From Brachionus plicatilis (Eukaryota; Rotifera; Eurotatoria; Ploima; Brachionidae), in the NCBI GenBank assembly GCA_010279815.1, contig QEOQ01000092.1, forward strand, positions 944,299 to 1,008,298: 64,000 nt of DNA, read 5' to 3'. The position numbers and the translations under genes are program-made. The notes beneath the pieces were generated by a model that had not been told where the DNA came from, made no database searches, and saw nothing but the letters and a program-made list of their open reading frames with translations. Below are positions 13,111 to 24,756 of this stretch, one piece after another. Within the stretch, counting starts at the first letter, position 1; each line of letters opens with the position of its first letter.

Positions 13111-13679
13111 TTCAACCTTTCTAACCCTACTGGTAAAAGAATCAATTTTGCTGTGTGAGGTGATGGACCATCTTGCTGAAAAAGCCACTATGTCCCTCCG
13201 AACAATTCATTCCTTTGTCTCTTGGCAAATGGTAAAATTCTCCTTTGATGATATTCTGAATCAATTGTATCCCTTTTTTTTCTAAATTTTAGCTAAATTT
13301 TATTCAAATTTAATTAATTCAAATTTTTTTAAACTAAATTCAAGATAAATTGTTGTTTATAAAAACTCACCTTGTTCAACAAAATAAGCGCTTGTCGCGC
13401 CATGTTCAGTCAAACCGATCCAAACCATTACGGACAGACGGTTTTTTAATACACCATAAAGTCCTTTTATTAAAAATTAGCTAAATTAATTTGATTAGTT
13501 TTATAAAAGTACCTCCATTTTTGTCAGCTTCATCTCGAGAAATCGCGTAGACTCTTAGATTCTGTTTATTTAATCCACCATCAACTTTTCATCTGAAAAC
13601 AGATTTTTGAACTCAGTTGAACGAGCTTTACGCCAAAATTGAACAAAATTGATTCTTTTACCAGGGTTAGAAAGGTTGA
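13111..13679 (-). pseudogene. Tc1/mariner-type transposase relic
   Basis: Three segments on the minus strand read as a DDE transposase of the Tc1/mariner superfamily. They are about 13,645-13,515 (…YAISRDEADKNGG), 13,462-13,371 (VMVWIGLTEHGATSAYFVEQ, the strand leading to a catalytic Asp) and 13,270-13,150 (ILPFAKR… then WLFQQDGPSPHTA, containing the second catalytic Asp). The segments are separated by short AT-rich gaps with GT…AG ends, so the parent copy may have had introns. In-frame stops and frame changes (for instance before WLFQQDG and in the first segment) make it non-functional. Inverted copies of one 36-40 bp sequence (ACCTTTCTAACCC…GGTAAAAGAATC) bound it at 13,111-13,150 and 13,644-13,679. 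Confidence 0.65.
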
Positions 13680-13763
13680 CGACTCTAGACTTTTTTTTTT
13701 AAAAATATTTATTTTTTTTAGTTAAAAATCAAGATAATTTTTTTTTTTTTAAATAATTTTTAT

Positions 13764-14033
13764 CAGAGTTGTTTAAAAGTCACAAGTCTCAAGTCAAGTC
13801 CATGTCCAGACTTTTTTTTTTCAAAAAAATAGTCCTAGTCCGGACTTTAAAATTTTGAATACTGAAGAAGAAATTTATGCTAAAATTGCAACAAAATTCT
13901 GATATATGGCAAATCTATTGCATCAGACAACCCAAGAGTATATAAATTTTTTGATATGAAGCCTGATCTAGAAAATTTTAAAAAAATTTTAAAGTCCGGA
14001 CTTCGACTTTTTTGGGACTTATTAACAACTCTT
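13764..14033. mobile_element. hAT-type MITE with 8-bp target duplication
   Basis: A 270-bp element starting CAGAGTTGTT and ending in the complement of AAGAGTTGTT, the CAG-type terminus of hAT elements. It is flanked by a perfect 8-bp direct repeat, ATTTTTAT, at 13756-13763 and 14034-14041. Subterminal sequence (AGTCACAAGTC…) is shared with elements at 38,328-38,700 and 54,000-54,290. No coding capacity. Confidence 0.75.
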
Positions 14034-14041
14034 ATTTTTAT

Positions 14042-14419
14042 TAATTTTTAATATTTTATCATTAATTTTTATAAGTGGTGGCAAAATTTTTAAAGAATAA
14101 CAATCAGAACAAAATTAAAAACTAAATTAAATTCAATAAGAAAAAATCACTGGAACGCTAAATTTCGATTAAACCGAAATATTTTATTTAGCTTTAAAAA
14201 AAAGTAAATTTTTAGATAAAATTTTTTTAAAAATATTTATTTTTTCTTAATGCTTTTTTGACTAATTAAATTCATCTAAATAATCAAAAATTTCAAAATT
14301 AAAAAAAAATTTAAATACAATTTCAAAATTCAATTAATTTATTTAAAATAGAATAAAAATAAAATATTTTTATTTTTTTTTTTATTATCATGACTTAACT
14401 AACAATATGCGGCGTCATT
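14042..14419. other. Intergenic, no gene recognised
   Basis: AT-rich spacer between the MITE and the stop codon of the protease gene. Nothing recognisable apart from homopolymer runs. Confidence 0.5.
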
Positions 14420-16701
14420 TTACAATTTATGTTTTTCTATGAGACTCTTGATTTGATCAACATCGAGCGTCTCGTGGGTCATCAACGCGTCAGCAATAAG
14501 CTTCAACTCAACAGAATGATTTTTTAGTATAATCTTGGCACGGTCGTATGATTCATGTAGCATTTTCTTTATCTCTTGGTCCAACAACTCCTGAGTCGAA
14601 GAGCTCAAACTTGTCTTTTCATCATCAAAGACCCTAGGGCCAATTTTTTCACTCATGCCAAGCATTTTAACCATTTGGGTAGCAATACTCGTGGCAGATT
14701 TGAAATCGGACATGGCCCCAGTGGTAACTTTGTCTTGACCGAAGACCAGCTCTTCAGCAACACGGCCTCCCATTGACACATCCATCTTGGCCAGCAATTG
14801 TGACCGTGTCATCGAGTAGCCGTCATTTTCGGGCACAAAAGCCGTGTGACCCAGCGACTGAGCTAAATAAACCATTCAAAAAAAAGGTCTCAAAAATAGT
14901 GAAAAATGTTACATCTTGGCAAAATGGTGACTTTGTGCAAGGGATCGGAGTCTTTGGTAAAATAAGCGACCAGGACGTGTCCGGCCTCGTGATAGGCCGT
15001 GTTTTTGTTGCACTCTTCATCGGCAAGTCTAGACTTTCCATAGCCGAGCAATGTTCTGTCCAAAGCCCATTCCAAATGTTCCATGGCGACTGTGTGGCTT
15101 GAAGTGACCGCAGCTCTCAGCGCTGCTTGGTTTACTATGTTCTCAATGGAAGAGCCACCGAAACCAGCCAATTGTCTGGCCAAAAATTCCACATCAACAT
15201 TCGGGTCCCTGGCCACTTTTTCCAAATAAAACTCCAAAATGTCTTTCCTAGCCTTAAAGTCCGGCTTGTCTATCCTGACCTCGACATCGAAGCGTCCCGG
15301 TCTGAGCAAAGCGCTGTCCAGTGTGTCGCGTCTGTTGGTCGCGCCCAGCACTATGACCCCTTCGTTCTTCTGAAAGCCGTCCATTTCGGCGAGCAGTTGG
15401 TTGATGGTCTGATTGGCATGCGGGTGGATCATACTGTTAGTTCTGGTAGAGCCTACCGAGTCAATTTCGTCTATGAATATAACACAGGGCGCCTTGGCCC
15501 GTGCAGCAGCAAACAGTTGTCTGACTCTCTTGGAGCCTGTGCCAACAAACATTTCGTCAAAGTCGCTGCCACTTGCCTGAAAAAAAGGAACTCCAGCTTC
15601 GCCGGCCACCGACTTGGCCAGCAGTGTTTTGCCGCAGCCCGGTGGTCCCACCAGCAAAATTCCCTTGGGCAGTCTAGCTCCCAATTTGGTGTATCTTTCC
15701 GGATCTTTAAGAAAATCGACTATGTCTGTGAGCTCTTTTTTGGCCTCAGGTAAACCCTTCACATCCTCAAAGCGAATGGACACAGTCTCAGGGTTGATTT
15801 CAAAATTGACATTTCCGGTGAGTGCGCGGATGTTGATGCCATTTCCGGCCGAATTGCGTCCATTGCCGTTCGATACTGTGCTAATGCTTATCGAGTTGTA
15901 AAGGATAAAGATGATCACCATGAAAGTTATGAATCGGATCAGGGAAAGAGTGTTGGAGCGACGCTGGGACGTTTTATCATCTTTAGCCTGCTTGTACAAA
16001 AATCCCTCAACAAAAGCTGACTTTATTTTATTATCTAATTCATTGTTGCCTAATTTTAACTTGGCCAAGTCATCTGGTTTTTTGTCGTCAAAAATTGAGC
16101 CTAGGGAAGTTGATTTTGATTTTGTTTTGTTCGATTTGAAAGTGGGCTGTGACAATAGATTTTCAAGAGATTTGAATGGGTCCTCGGACTTTTTTGAAGA
16201 GCTGCGCCAGCTAAACAGTCTGTCGTCTTGGTCTTCATGGTCAGTCTGTCTTTTTGTCTTGAAGCCTCTGGTCTGGCTCAAGAAGAGGCTTTTTTCTCTC
16301 TTGAGAAGTGTCTGGGTGCCGAATTGACAGTTGATTAGGTCGGCGTACTTGAAGCCGTGACGATTCTCGAAAAAACTCGGCTCCAAGACTGGTTTTAGGA
16401 CCGGGTCGATCACAAACTTGTGAGAGTCCGAGTCAAATTTTTTGACCTGATCGGCCAGTTGTTTCATCATGGATTGAATGTTTGCTTGGTTAAGGCTTCG
16501 AGCGTCATGTTCAAGAGTTTCCAGCTGCTTGGTAAGATCGTGCTTGAACAATTCGACTGATTTGTCATCGGTCAAAGCTAGTTGTTGGCTGTACTGACTC
16601 AAAGTTTGTAAAAGTGCGCTCAGTTTTTGCTTGATCAGCGCTCGATTAAGAAACGAAGTTGATGGTGTGAGGCAAATTTGTGACCCGGCTATTTGTTGCA
16701 T
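14420..16701 (-). CDS. YME1L1: i-AAA mitochondrial protease, YME1L/FtsH-like
   Basis: ATP-dependent zinc metalloprotease of the mitochondrial inner membrane that degrades and processes intermembrane-space-facing proteins. Two exons (-): 16701-14913 and 14862-14420, with a 50-nt intron; the join restores the conserved LPR-x2-SLGHTAF region. The product is 743 aa. I chose the ATG at 16701 because a splice-acceptor-like CTCAG lies just upstream; the same frame is open to an ATG at 16791 (773 aa). Residues (from 16701): N-terminal presequence-like region; one membrane segment about 251-270; Walker A GPPGCGKT 352-359; Walker B FIDEID about 409-414; the RRDTLDSALLRPGRFD second-region-of-homology motif; zinc site HEAGH 571-575; and the C-terminal DVSMGGRVAEEL motif, which supplies the acidic ligand. 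A single membrane span and length near 750 aa favour YME1L over the two-span m-AAA proteases. All key residues are present. Confidence 0.9.
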
Positions 16702-16996
16702 TTTACTGAGAAAAAAAAACAAAGATAAGTTAATGGTAAAAACACTGGTCAAAACTTTTACAATACTAATTTTTTCAAAACTTTTAATCACATTTTTTTA
16801 GTACTAATTTTTTTTAAGCTTTTAATCACGTTTTTTTAAAACACTATTTTTTTCTTAAATTTAAATTAAAATTATTTAAAACTTTTAAACACATCTTTCA
16901 ACACTAATTTATTTCAAATTTTTAATCACATTTTTTTAAAAATTTTAATTAAAAATAAAATTAAAATTAAACTTTTTTTACTTGGCAAATGTACTG
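16702..16996. other. 5' flank of protease gene
   Basis: AT-rich, with several imperfect repeats of a TTTTAATCACATTTTTTTA unit at 16,770-16,940. It may hold the promoter and a 5' UTR intron, but no site can be named. Confidence 0.4.
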
Positions 16997-16997
16997 T

Positions 16998-17807
16998 AGT
17001 GCTATGACACATGGTTTTTACGTAATTTTACGTAAATTAAGGTTAAAATACGTAAAATTACTTGAATTTATCTGAAACCAAAAAGAACCAAAAAGTGGAC
17101 ATTTTTTGGTAATTTTTGGTAAAATAAATCAAATTTTTTTAATTTTATTCCATTTTTAATCTTTAAATAAAATTGCCTTTTCCGTAATTTTTGGTATTTA
17201 ATTGGTAAAAAAGGTAAAATAAAGTAAAAAAAAGTAAAAAACACAATTTTATTAATTTTATTAAATTTCTTAAGATGCTTTAGATATAATTAATGATTTG
17301 ACCTATCATCGTCATTTTCTATTGCAATTTTTATTACCTAAATTTAAAAATTGAGTATTTTTTATTAAGATTTATAAAAATTACATTTTTCAAATGATTA
17401 ATAAAAGATTGACATTTAATTGTCTTCAATTCAAAAAAAGACTTAAATTATATGAATTCATAATTAATGATAAAGTCTCCACCTAAATCACTGGACTTAA
17501 ATCCTTTTGAAATGCTTTGAAACGAATTTAAATATAATATAAGGAAAAAGAGAGTAAAAACTGAAAAAAACATTATGAAGGCTATTTTTGAATTTCAAAA
17601 GACAATTAAATGTCATCTTATATTAATCATTTGAAAATGTAATTTTAATAAATCTTAATAGAAAATACCCAATTTTTAATTTTAGGCAATTTATCGTAAA
17701 ATAACGTGATTTAACTTCCGTAATTTTACGTAATTTAATACTAATTATCATATTTTAACGTTAATTTACGTAAAATTACGTAAATACCATGTGTCATAGC
17801 ACTATTC
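16998..17807 (+). mobile_element. Tc1/mariner-like foldback element
   Basis: Terminal inverted repeats of at least 45 bp begin GTGCTATGACACATGG and continue into TTTACGTAATTTTACG. Both ends are flanked by TA, the Tc1/mariner target. On the plus strand, 17,475-17,600 reads SPPKSPDLNPFEML (then a stop where Trp is expected) followed by NEFKYNIRKKR, the C-terminal DDE/D signature of Tc1-like transposases. Sequences at about 17,338-17,428 and 17,595-17,686 are inverted copies of each other, so part of the transposase end has been duplicated head to head. It is a dead copy. Confidence 0.7.
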
Positions 17808-19003
17808 TATTTTTTAATTGATAAAAAATAAAAAATAAATGACAAAACATTAATTTAAATGAAGTTTATTTTTTCAAATTGACTCTTGGATAATTAACTA
17901 AATTATCTAGTTTTAATTGACAAATATTTTTTTTTAATTTGACAAGATGGTCAGAGGAAATTTTACGTAAATTAACTACTTTTCTCGTTAATTGCAAAAG
18001 GGACAAAAAAATGTTTTTTTTTGAGCTTTTCTTTTAATTTTTTTGTTGTAAGTGTTTTTTTTTTTTAAATTATGTAAACTCACCCTTTTTTACAAAAAAA
18101 TGGTAAAAAAAGTAAAATTTTAAGTTACTCAGTAAGATTTAATTAGTTTTTAAATTGTTTAATTACTAGGTAATGGCAGCTGTCTGCTTAGAACCATTAT
18201 TTTGGCGAGTTTAAAAACACTAATGTATTTTATTTTTTTTACCTTTTTTTTTGTAAAAAAAATTTTTATTGAAAAAAGCTTACAAAAATAAAACATACAT
18301 GATTTAAATAAAATCGGTAAAAAGAGACGTTTTTCATTTTTTTCCAGTATACTAAAAAATATGTAAAATTACGAACTTTTTTATGAAAATTAAGGGTCAA
18401 CAGTCAAAACATAGAGCGAAAAAATTGTTAAAAACAAAAACTTGTGTCAATTAATTTAATTTTACATTACATTACATTTTACATTTATTTTACAATTAAT
18501 TTAATTTATTTTTAAATTAATTTTTCAAATTCACATATTTTGTGATCTTCAATTTTCTAAATTGTAATTTTGTTTAACTTTTTTAAGAGGCTGTTTACTT
18601 GAATATTTTATTATCCTACTTAATTATTAATTTTTTTTTTAGTTGATTTAAAGATTGAATTTAAAGCTAAATTCTTATCAAATAAAATAAAATATTATAT
18701 TTAGATTTTTCTCAGTAAAAAAGTCCTAAAGTTTGAGTCTAGAACTAGAAAAAAAAATTTATATTTCTCAGAGAATCAAAATTTTTTCAACCAAACTATT
18801 CATCATTTATACCTTGGAAACATGCATTCTGATTCATCAGCATTTTTTAAAAAACTGAATTTTTTCTCTATTTTAACTTTTAGAAATTTTTCATTTCATT
18901 ATCTAATTATTATTTTTCCTAAATTTTAAAGTATCATGTTCAAATTCCTCCATCTTTTATTAACTTTAGTATTTACACGTTCATTTTAGTTTGCCAAGCA
19001 GGA
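17808..19003. other. Intergenic, no gene recognised
   Basis: AT-rich spacer with homopolymer tracts and isolated ACGTAAA-type repeat pieces. No coding or RNA feature seen. Confidence 0.5.
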
Positions 19004-19011
19004 CTCGATTG

Positions 19012-19657
19012 GGGTCTATTCCCTTATGTGACCAATTGATCATGTAATATGTGACCAAAAATTTTTTAGGTGATAGGTGACCAACACTGGTCACGAAATA
19101 CGTGATCAAAATTTAGGTGAACAAAAAAATTGACTTAATAATAAATCATTGATCACCTAATGCTAACCTTGATCATATAATTCTTAGTTTGATCACATAA
19201 TACTAACATTGATCACAAAATGTTAGTCTTGATCACATAAAAAAAATTATTTGAAATTCACTTAAGTTTTGAAAACTTTTTTAAACATAATTTATCAGGA
19301 ACCTTAAGCATTACATAAAATATTACATTAAAATGACTTTTCAAAATTTAAAATCTTTGCAAAATAAAAAATTGAAACATAGTTGTAATTTTTTTTGGTA
19401 ACATATTTTCGATTTTGGTCACATAAAAACATAATTGTTCACCTTTTTTCTCTATTGATCACATAAGTACCTTATTGTTCACATAAAAAAATATTTTGAT
19501 CACAAAATAAAATTATTCTAAATTTCAAATTTTTTTCTCATTTTTTGTTCACCTAAATTTTGATCACGTATTTCGTGACCAGTGTTGGTCACCTATCACC
19601 TAAAAAATCTTTGGTCACATATTACGTGATCAATTGGTCACATAAGGGAATAGACCC
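19012..19657. mobile_element. GGGTC/GATCA-type hAT-like MITE
   Basis: A 646-bp element with near-identical inverted ends of about 125 bp, starting GGGTCTATTCCCTTATGTG. It is flanked by a near-perfect 8-bp duplication (CTCGATTG at 19004-19011, CTCTATTG at 19658-19665). The interior carries many TTGATCACATAA units in both orientations and no open frame. The 8-bp duplication suggests a hAT-like transposase. Similar terminal wording occurs in the element at 55,931-57,121. Confidence 0.7.
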
Positions 19658-19665
19658 CTCTATTG

Positions 19666-20013
19666 TTCCTCAAAAATTATTTTAAATATTACCCGAAGCA
19701 CTTATTTAAATAAAAATTCTATTAGAACAAATGCCCAAGATAAGATTAAATTGAGTCTTAAAAATTTTTTAATTATTTAATTATTTTAATGAATGCTTTG
19801 ACCAGCTATTTAACAAAAATTTAGGGTCAGTGTTTATGCCGACTTTTAATTTTAACACTTAAACAAAAATTTAAGTTCTAATTTCTTTATTAGAATAATT
19901 AATTATTTTTCACTATAATCAAGAAGAAATAAAAAAAAAAACACTTTTTGCAGGGAATGAAGTCTTGAATGTCCCGGTCCACAAACTGAGCCCAAATCCA
20001 AATCGCTCCAAAT
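19666..20013. other. 3' flank of SMG7, no feature seen
   Basis: AT-rich sequence containing the presumed 3' UTR of the minus-strand SMG7 gene. AATAAA-like strings exist but cannot be separated from background. Confidence 0.4.
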
Positions 20014-23000
20014 TTATTTTTGCCCGGGAGCTTTGGGATACGACCAAATGGAATTGCTGAAATCCGGCATCGAATTTTGCATGTAGTTTGCCATGTTAAA
20101 ATTTTGTTCCATCGGATTGCCAATTGTTTCATTTCTGGTACTATTCATCAACTGTTGAATCAACAAATTGGACAAATGCGCCTCGTTATTCATGACCTTA
20201 GACTCCAAATCAGTGGACAAGTCCTGCTGCATGGTAAAATTCCTCAAATTAGCATTGCTCGAGTTTTCATTTGGCAAAAAACTCGGAAAACCATTGTTGA
20301 CCGGCATTCTATTTTGAGGCGCAAATTGGCGCGAGAACGCGCTTGGAAAAAAATCACCACCCGCATTCTGTCTGGCTGCTGAAGGCGATGAAAAACTTGG
20401 AAATGCTTGATTGACCACTCGGTTTGTGAACACATTTTCCTGAACAGGCACTTTCTTGTCCATTTCTGCAGCCATCGAGGACAATGCCACATTTTGACGC
20501 CTTCTCCTCGGCTGCTCTGGCTTATTCTCTCTAAATGGATAGTTTTCCTTGCTGGAGAATTTGAGCGCGCCACCATTTACCCTCAAGTAGCAGTCGGCCG
20601 ATTCGGCCAAGCTTTCGAACAAGGAAATAATGCGGAATTTTCTGAGCACCTTTTCCTCGTCCTCGGACATCAACTGGCTGTTGGACACATACTTTTTGAA
20701 ATTTAGATGTGCATGGGCTTCTCTGAGTGGAACAAAGCCGTCCAGCATTCGGTCCTCGCAAAGCGGATAGTCGCCACTTTCGCGCAAGTCCTGGTCGGGA
20801 ATTTCCGCACTGAGGCCATTCAAAAAATTCAGCACACACTCAAAGTTGCCCTGTGTATTTTCGTTGTATGCGAAAAGCAAATTTTGTTTTACCAAATGAC
20901 CATTCTTAAAGTTTCGAATAAAATTAGCGCTCAAGTAAATGCTTGGCAAGACCAGGTTTTTTAGGGCTTCGTTTTTTGCATAGATCAAAATGAACTGGTG
21001 CAGAAAAAAAAGAAATAGATCGAGCGCTGTTTGGGCAGCAAAGTCAAAGTTGTCTTTCATTTTGGCGTCTGATTGAACCAAAGTGGTGGCACTCTGACTC
21101 ATGTGAAATATTACAATGGACACTATTTGGCACAGCTGTGACCAGTCGAGTTTTTGGAAGCCTGGCGAGCTTGTGAAATAGACAAATGAAGATTTGAACA
21201 AGTCGAAAAAATTGCTCAATCTGGCACAATTGCTGTTCAGCGATTTGGAATTTTTGCCCGTTTCCAACGAGTGCACAATGGCGTTTATTTGCAAGAAAAG
21301 ATTTAGCAGGTCTTTTTGTGACAATTGGGCCTGGTACCTGGACATTTGAGTGTCGATTATTTTGTGGAAAAAATTCTCCAAATTGGTGGAGGCTAGCGGA
21401 AATGTGCACCGAGTGGCAATGCTGCGGATGTAGTAGAACACGGCCGACAGTTGGTTGGTCCGAGAGGTCTCGAACAAGATGCCGAGCTGGTTGTACGGAT
21501 GACCGAGGTAAGGAACTAGTTTGATGGCGTGCAAGTAGTAGTTTTTGGCCTCTTGGAACTGAAAGGCGTAGCGGGCTATGTCGCCCAGATGGGTCAGTGT
21601 GTGCTGGCACAGATAGAGGATTTGTTTTTCCCTGGTGGGCTCCATGGTCGCACCAGGATCCAGGCTCATTTGGTCAAATAGAGACGGAAATCGCTGGTAA
21701 AATGAAACATTTATGCAGCTGTTGTCCTTTCTTTTTTCGTTGAGAGTGTATTTTTTGGCCAAATCGTCAAGCAGCTTGGTGTAGAAGCCTCTGGCTGCTT
21801 CCAGAAAAAAAGACAAATTGGCCTGGACCTCGAGTTTTTTGTGACTATTGGAAATTTTGGTCTTGGATGAAGTGTCTTTTATTTGCGACTGAAAGTAGTT
21901 TATTTGATTTTTGAAGACCAAATTCCAGAGTTCTTGCTCAAGTCTTTTGTCAATGGTGAACTCAAGATCGCTAAAAGATAAGAAGATTTTGAAATTTAAA
22001 TCAATTTTTAGTTGTTTTTATTTATTTAATTATTTAATTAATTTAAAATTACTAATAGTTTAAATTGATATTTAGCTAATTTTATTTATTTGTTTATTAA
22101 TTGATTTAAATTAAAAATTTGTTTAAAATTAACTAATAAAAATTATTAAAAATTAATATAAACTAATTATAAATTTAAATCAAATAAATAAATTTTTAAA
22201 TAAATTTTTGGTTATTTTTATAAATTAATTTAAATTTATTAAAAGTTTAAATAAATTTTATTTTTATTAGTTAATTTTAAACTAATTATAAATTTAGATC
22301 ACCTTTTTAACAAATTTAAATTAATTAAATAAATAAATAAAATTTCAAAAAATTTAATTTAAAATTTAAAATTAATTGATAAAAATGACTAAAAATTAAA
22401 ATTAATAGAAACACTTAATAAATTTGAATAGATTAATTAAATAAATAAAATTACCTAAAAATAAATTCTTTAATTATTTTTATCAATGAATTTAAATTTA
22501 TTAAAAATTTAAATAAATTTTATTTATTTAAATTAATTTTATTTTATTTTAAATAAATTTTATTTTTATTAGTTTATTTTAAACTAATTTAGATCACCGT
22601 TTAATTTATTTAAATTTTTTAAATAAATAAATAAAATTACCGAAAAATTAATTTAAAATTTAAAATTAATTGATAAAAATAACTAAAAATTAATTCTTTA
22701 ATTATTTTTTTTAGTTTAATTTAAAATAATTAATATTTGAAATTTATTTTTGGTTATTTTTATCATTTAATTTAAATTTATTAAAAGTTTAAATTAATTA
22801 AAAATTATTTTTTAGGTTATTTTATTTATTTAATTAATTTAAATTCATTAATATTTTAAATTATTTTTATCAATTAATTTCGAATTATTGATAGTTTAAG
22901 TTAATTTTAAATTTTATTTATTTTAAAAAAATACTTTAGAATTATTTGCTGGTAAAGATCAAGCAGATTTTGGCGCTGTATCCAAAACTCTGACCTGTCG

Positions 23001-23137
23001 GCATTTGTCAGCGATACCGTGCTCTTAATGGACTCGATTTTGTTGAACAAGACTTGGACATCGAGGGCATGCTTGGCAACTTTGGTCTCCAGCGGATCGT
23101 CCAGCTCTGTGCTTCGTTTGTCAATTAAATTACTCAT
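20014..23137 (-). CDS. SMG7: SMG7 nonsense-mediated decay factor
   Basis: Adaptor of nonsense-mediated mRNA decay: in known homologues the N-terminal 14-3-3-like/TPR domain binds phosphorylated UPF1 and the C-terminal region recruits deadenylation/decapping factors. Two exons (-): 23137-22935 and 21970-20014, joined in frame across a 964-nt intron to give 719 aa. The join produces the conserved LYQQIILNDLEFTIDKR stretch. Diagnostic segments are QELWNLVFKNQI, VQANLSFFLEAARGFYTKLL, LTHLGDIARYAFQFQEAKNYY and YNQLGILFETSRTNQLSAVFYYIRSIA, all typical of SMG7/EST1 TPR repeats. The rest is an alpha-helical region followed by a low-complexity Asn/Ser/Pro/Phe-rich tail from about residue 560. There is no PIN domain, which fits SMG7 rather than SMG5 or SMG6. 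It is shorter than vertebrate SMG7 (about 1,100 aa), mostly in the tail; a further 3' exon was not found. Confidence 0.9.
21971..22934. repeat. Almost pure A/T intron of SMG7
   Basis: A 964-nt intron made almost entirely of permuted AATTTAAATTAATAAA-like words. G and C are very rare except in a few places. No open frame or transposon end is seen. It is probably slipped, locally duplicated simple sequence. Confidence 0.6.
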
Positions 23138-23649
23138 TTGATTGGGTTTCGATCGGGCGCATCAAATATTCAATTTACAAATTCATCTCTAGGCTATATT
23201 TTCTTGCTGTTTATTATTAGTTGATTTTAAATTTTAAAATTGTTTCCAATACAAAAGATAAGTTTCATTCTGGTTGAATAAATAATATGAAATTTTGTGG
23301 CCTTTGTAGCACTGTTTAATAATTCAAGACGTATATTTATAAGTATATGATTATATAAAAATTTTGTGTTAAATAACAATGCAGCTTGCTTGAATTTTAC
23401 ATTCGTATTGCAACATTGAGTCAATTTAATTTGAAATTAGTTCAAAAATTAGTTTAATTTTTTAATTTATACTGATTTGGAATTTAGTCTTGTTGAAAAT
23501 TGTTCACATCCAACTAAACATTTTTACTCAGTGAGCTTTTATCCAAAAATAAATGGGAAATTAAATATTTTTGTCAAGTTAAACGAAGGAATACGGTAAT
23601 TAATAATATTAAAAATTAATTTAAAATTTAAATTAATAAATTAATAATG
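23138..23649. other. 5' flank of SMG7, no gene seen
   Basis: Upstream of the SMG7 ATG. The promoter presumably lies here but no element can be identified in the AT-rich background. Confidence 0.4.
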
Positions 23650-23963
23650 TTAATGCAGTATTAACAATAGAGTTTCTGTCATAATAAAAAAAAAATTTTT
23701 TGAATATTTTTATTATTCGATTTAAAAAAAAAATTAAATAAAAATTAAATTTTTATTAATTTTTCAAGTCAATTTAAATTTTTTCATTAAATAATGCCGC
23801 GTCAAGAATCAAATTTTAGCACTTTTTTTTAAATCGAATAATAAAAATATCTCATTCATTTCTATTTTTTTTTTCGGTTTAATTTAGGATCCTGTACCAA
23901 ATGCATAATGCAAAAAAAATTTTTTTATTTATGATAGAAACTCTATTGTTAATGCTGCGTTAA
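23650..23963. mobile_element. Short inverted-repeat element (MITE) with TTAA ends
   Basis: 33-bp terminal inverted repeats at 23,650-23,682 and 23,931-23,963 share the core TTAACAATAGAGTTTCT with about three mismatches. Both extremities read TTAA, so a piggyBac-like TTAA target is possible. A second inner inverted pair (AATATTTTTATTATTCGATT) lies near 23,705 and 23,840. No coding capacity. Confidence 0.6.
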
Positions 23964-24756
23964 ATTAAAAAACTTTACTTTTAACGTGATCCGAGACTCG
24001 AAATACAACTTTGACGCATGCGGTGTAAGTTAAGAATTTTTTAACATGGTCTAGATTTATTTATTTTTATAAGAGGGAATACGGTAGCATATGTAAGAAA
24101 CTTGTGGAGTAGTAGTCTGGCTAGGAAGACTTCTATGGAAGCTTTTTACACTTTTCATACAAACTTGACATCAGAATACTTTGCAAGAAAAAAAATAGCA
24201 TAACTTTAAATAAAATAATTCATTATTTATTAATTATTACTTTACGAGTGTGTAAAAAATAATATTCAAAATTTTGACAAGCAAAAAAACATATTTTTTT
24301 AGTATTTTTTTATCAAAATAAAAATTTTTGATTGATTTTCAATTTTTTTTGAGAATTTTACAATTAAATTAAAAATTAATTAATGAAAAATTTAGATTCA
24401 TAATTAAATTTTTTTATTTTTAAAATATTATTATATTATATATTTTTTATCAATTATTTTATTGATTAATTATTTGTAATTACGTTTTTATATATTTTTT
24501 TTTAATTTTGTGGGTTCCATGAAATAATTATTATGGAGTCCTTAACTTAAAAAGTTAGCTGGTAAACGAATACCAGATAGACGATTGTCATATTTAACTT
24601 TTATTCACATTTTTATAATAAATAATATAATTTGTATAATATATCACGAAAGAATAAATAATCTTGAATGAAAAAAAAATCACAAAAAATTCTCATCAAC
24701 TCATCTGTGTGCTTCACACATCGCATAAATGAAATCAATTCGATTCTTTTATATAA
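23964..24756. other. Intergenic, no gene recognised
   Basis: AT-rich sequence between the MITE and the LINE tail. No protein similarity or RNA fold recognised. Confidence 0.45.

Noticed and set aside
14576..16327. Plus-strand open frames over the protease gene (up to 208 codons)
   Set aside because: Antisense shadows of conserved exons; no family match, and they disappear at the intron.
19012..19657. Regularly spaced GATCACATAA repeats as a CRISPR-like array
   Set aside because: Spacers are not uniform, units occur in both orientations, and the element has transposon ends in an animal genome.
20020..21610. Alternative frames on both strands over SMG7
   Set aside because: Shadows of the SMG7 exon, no recognisable domains.
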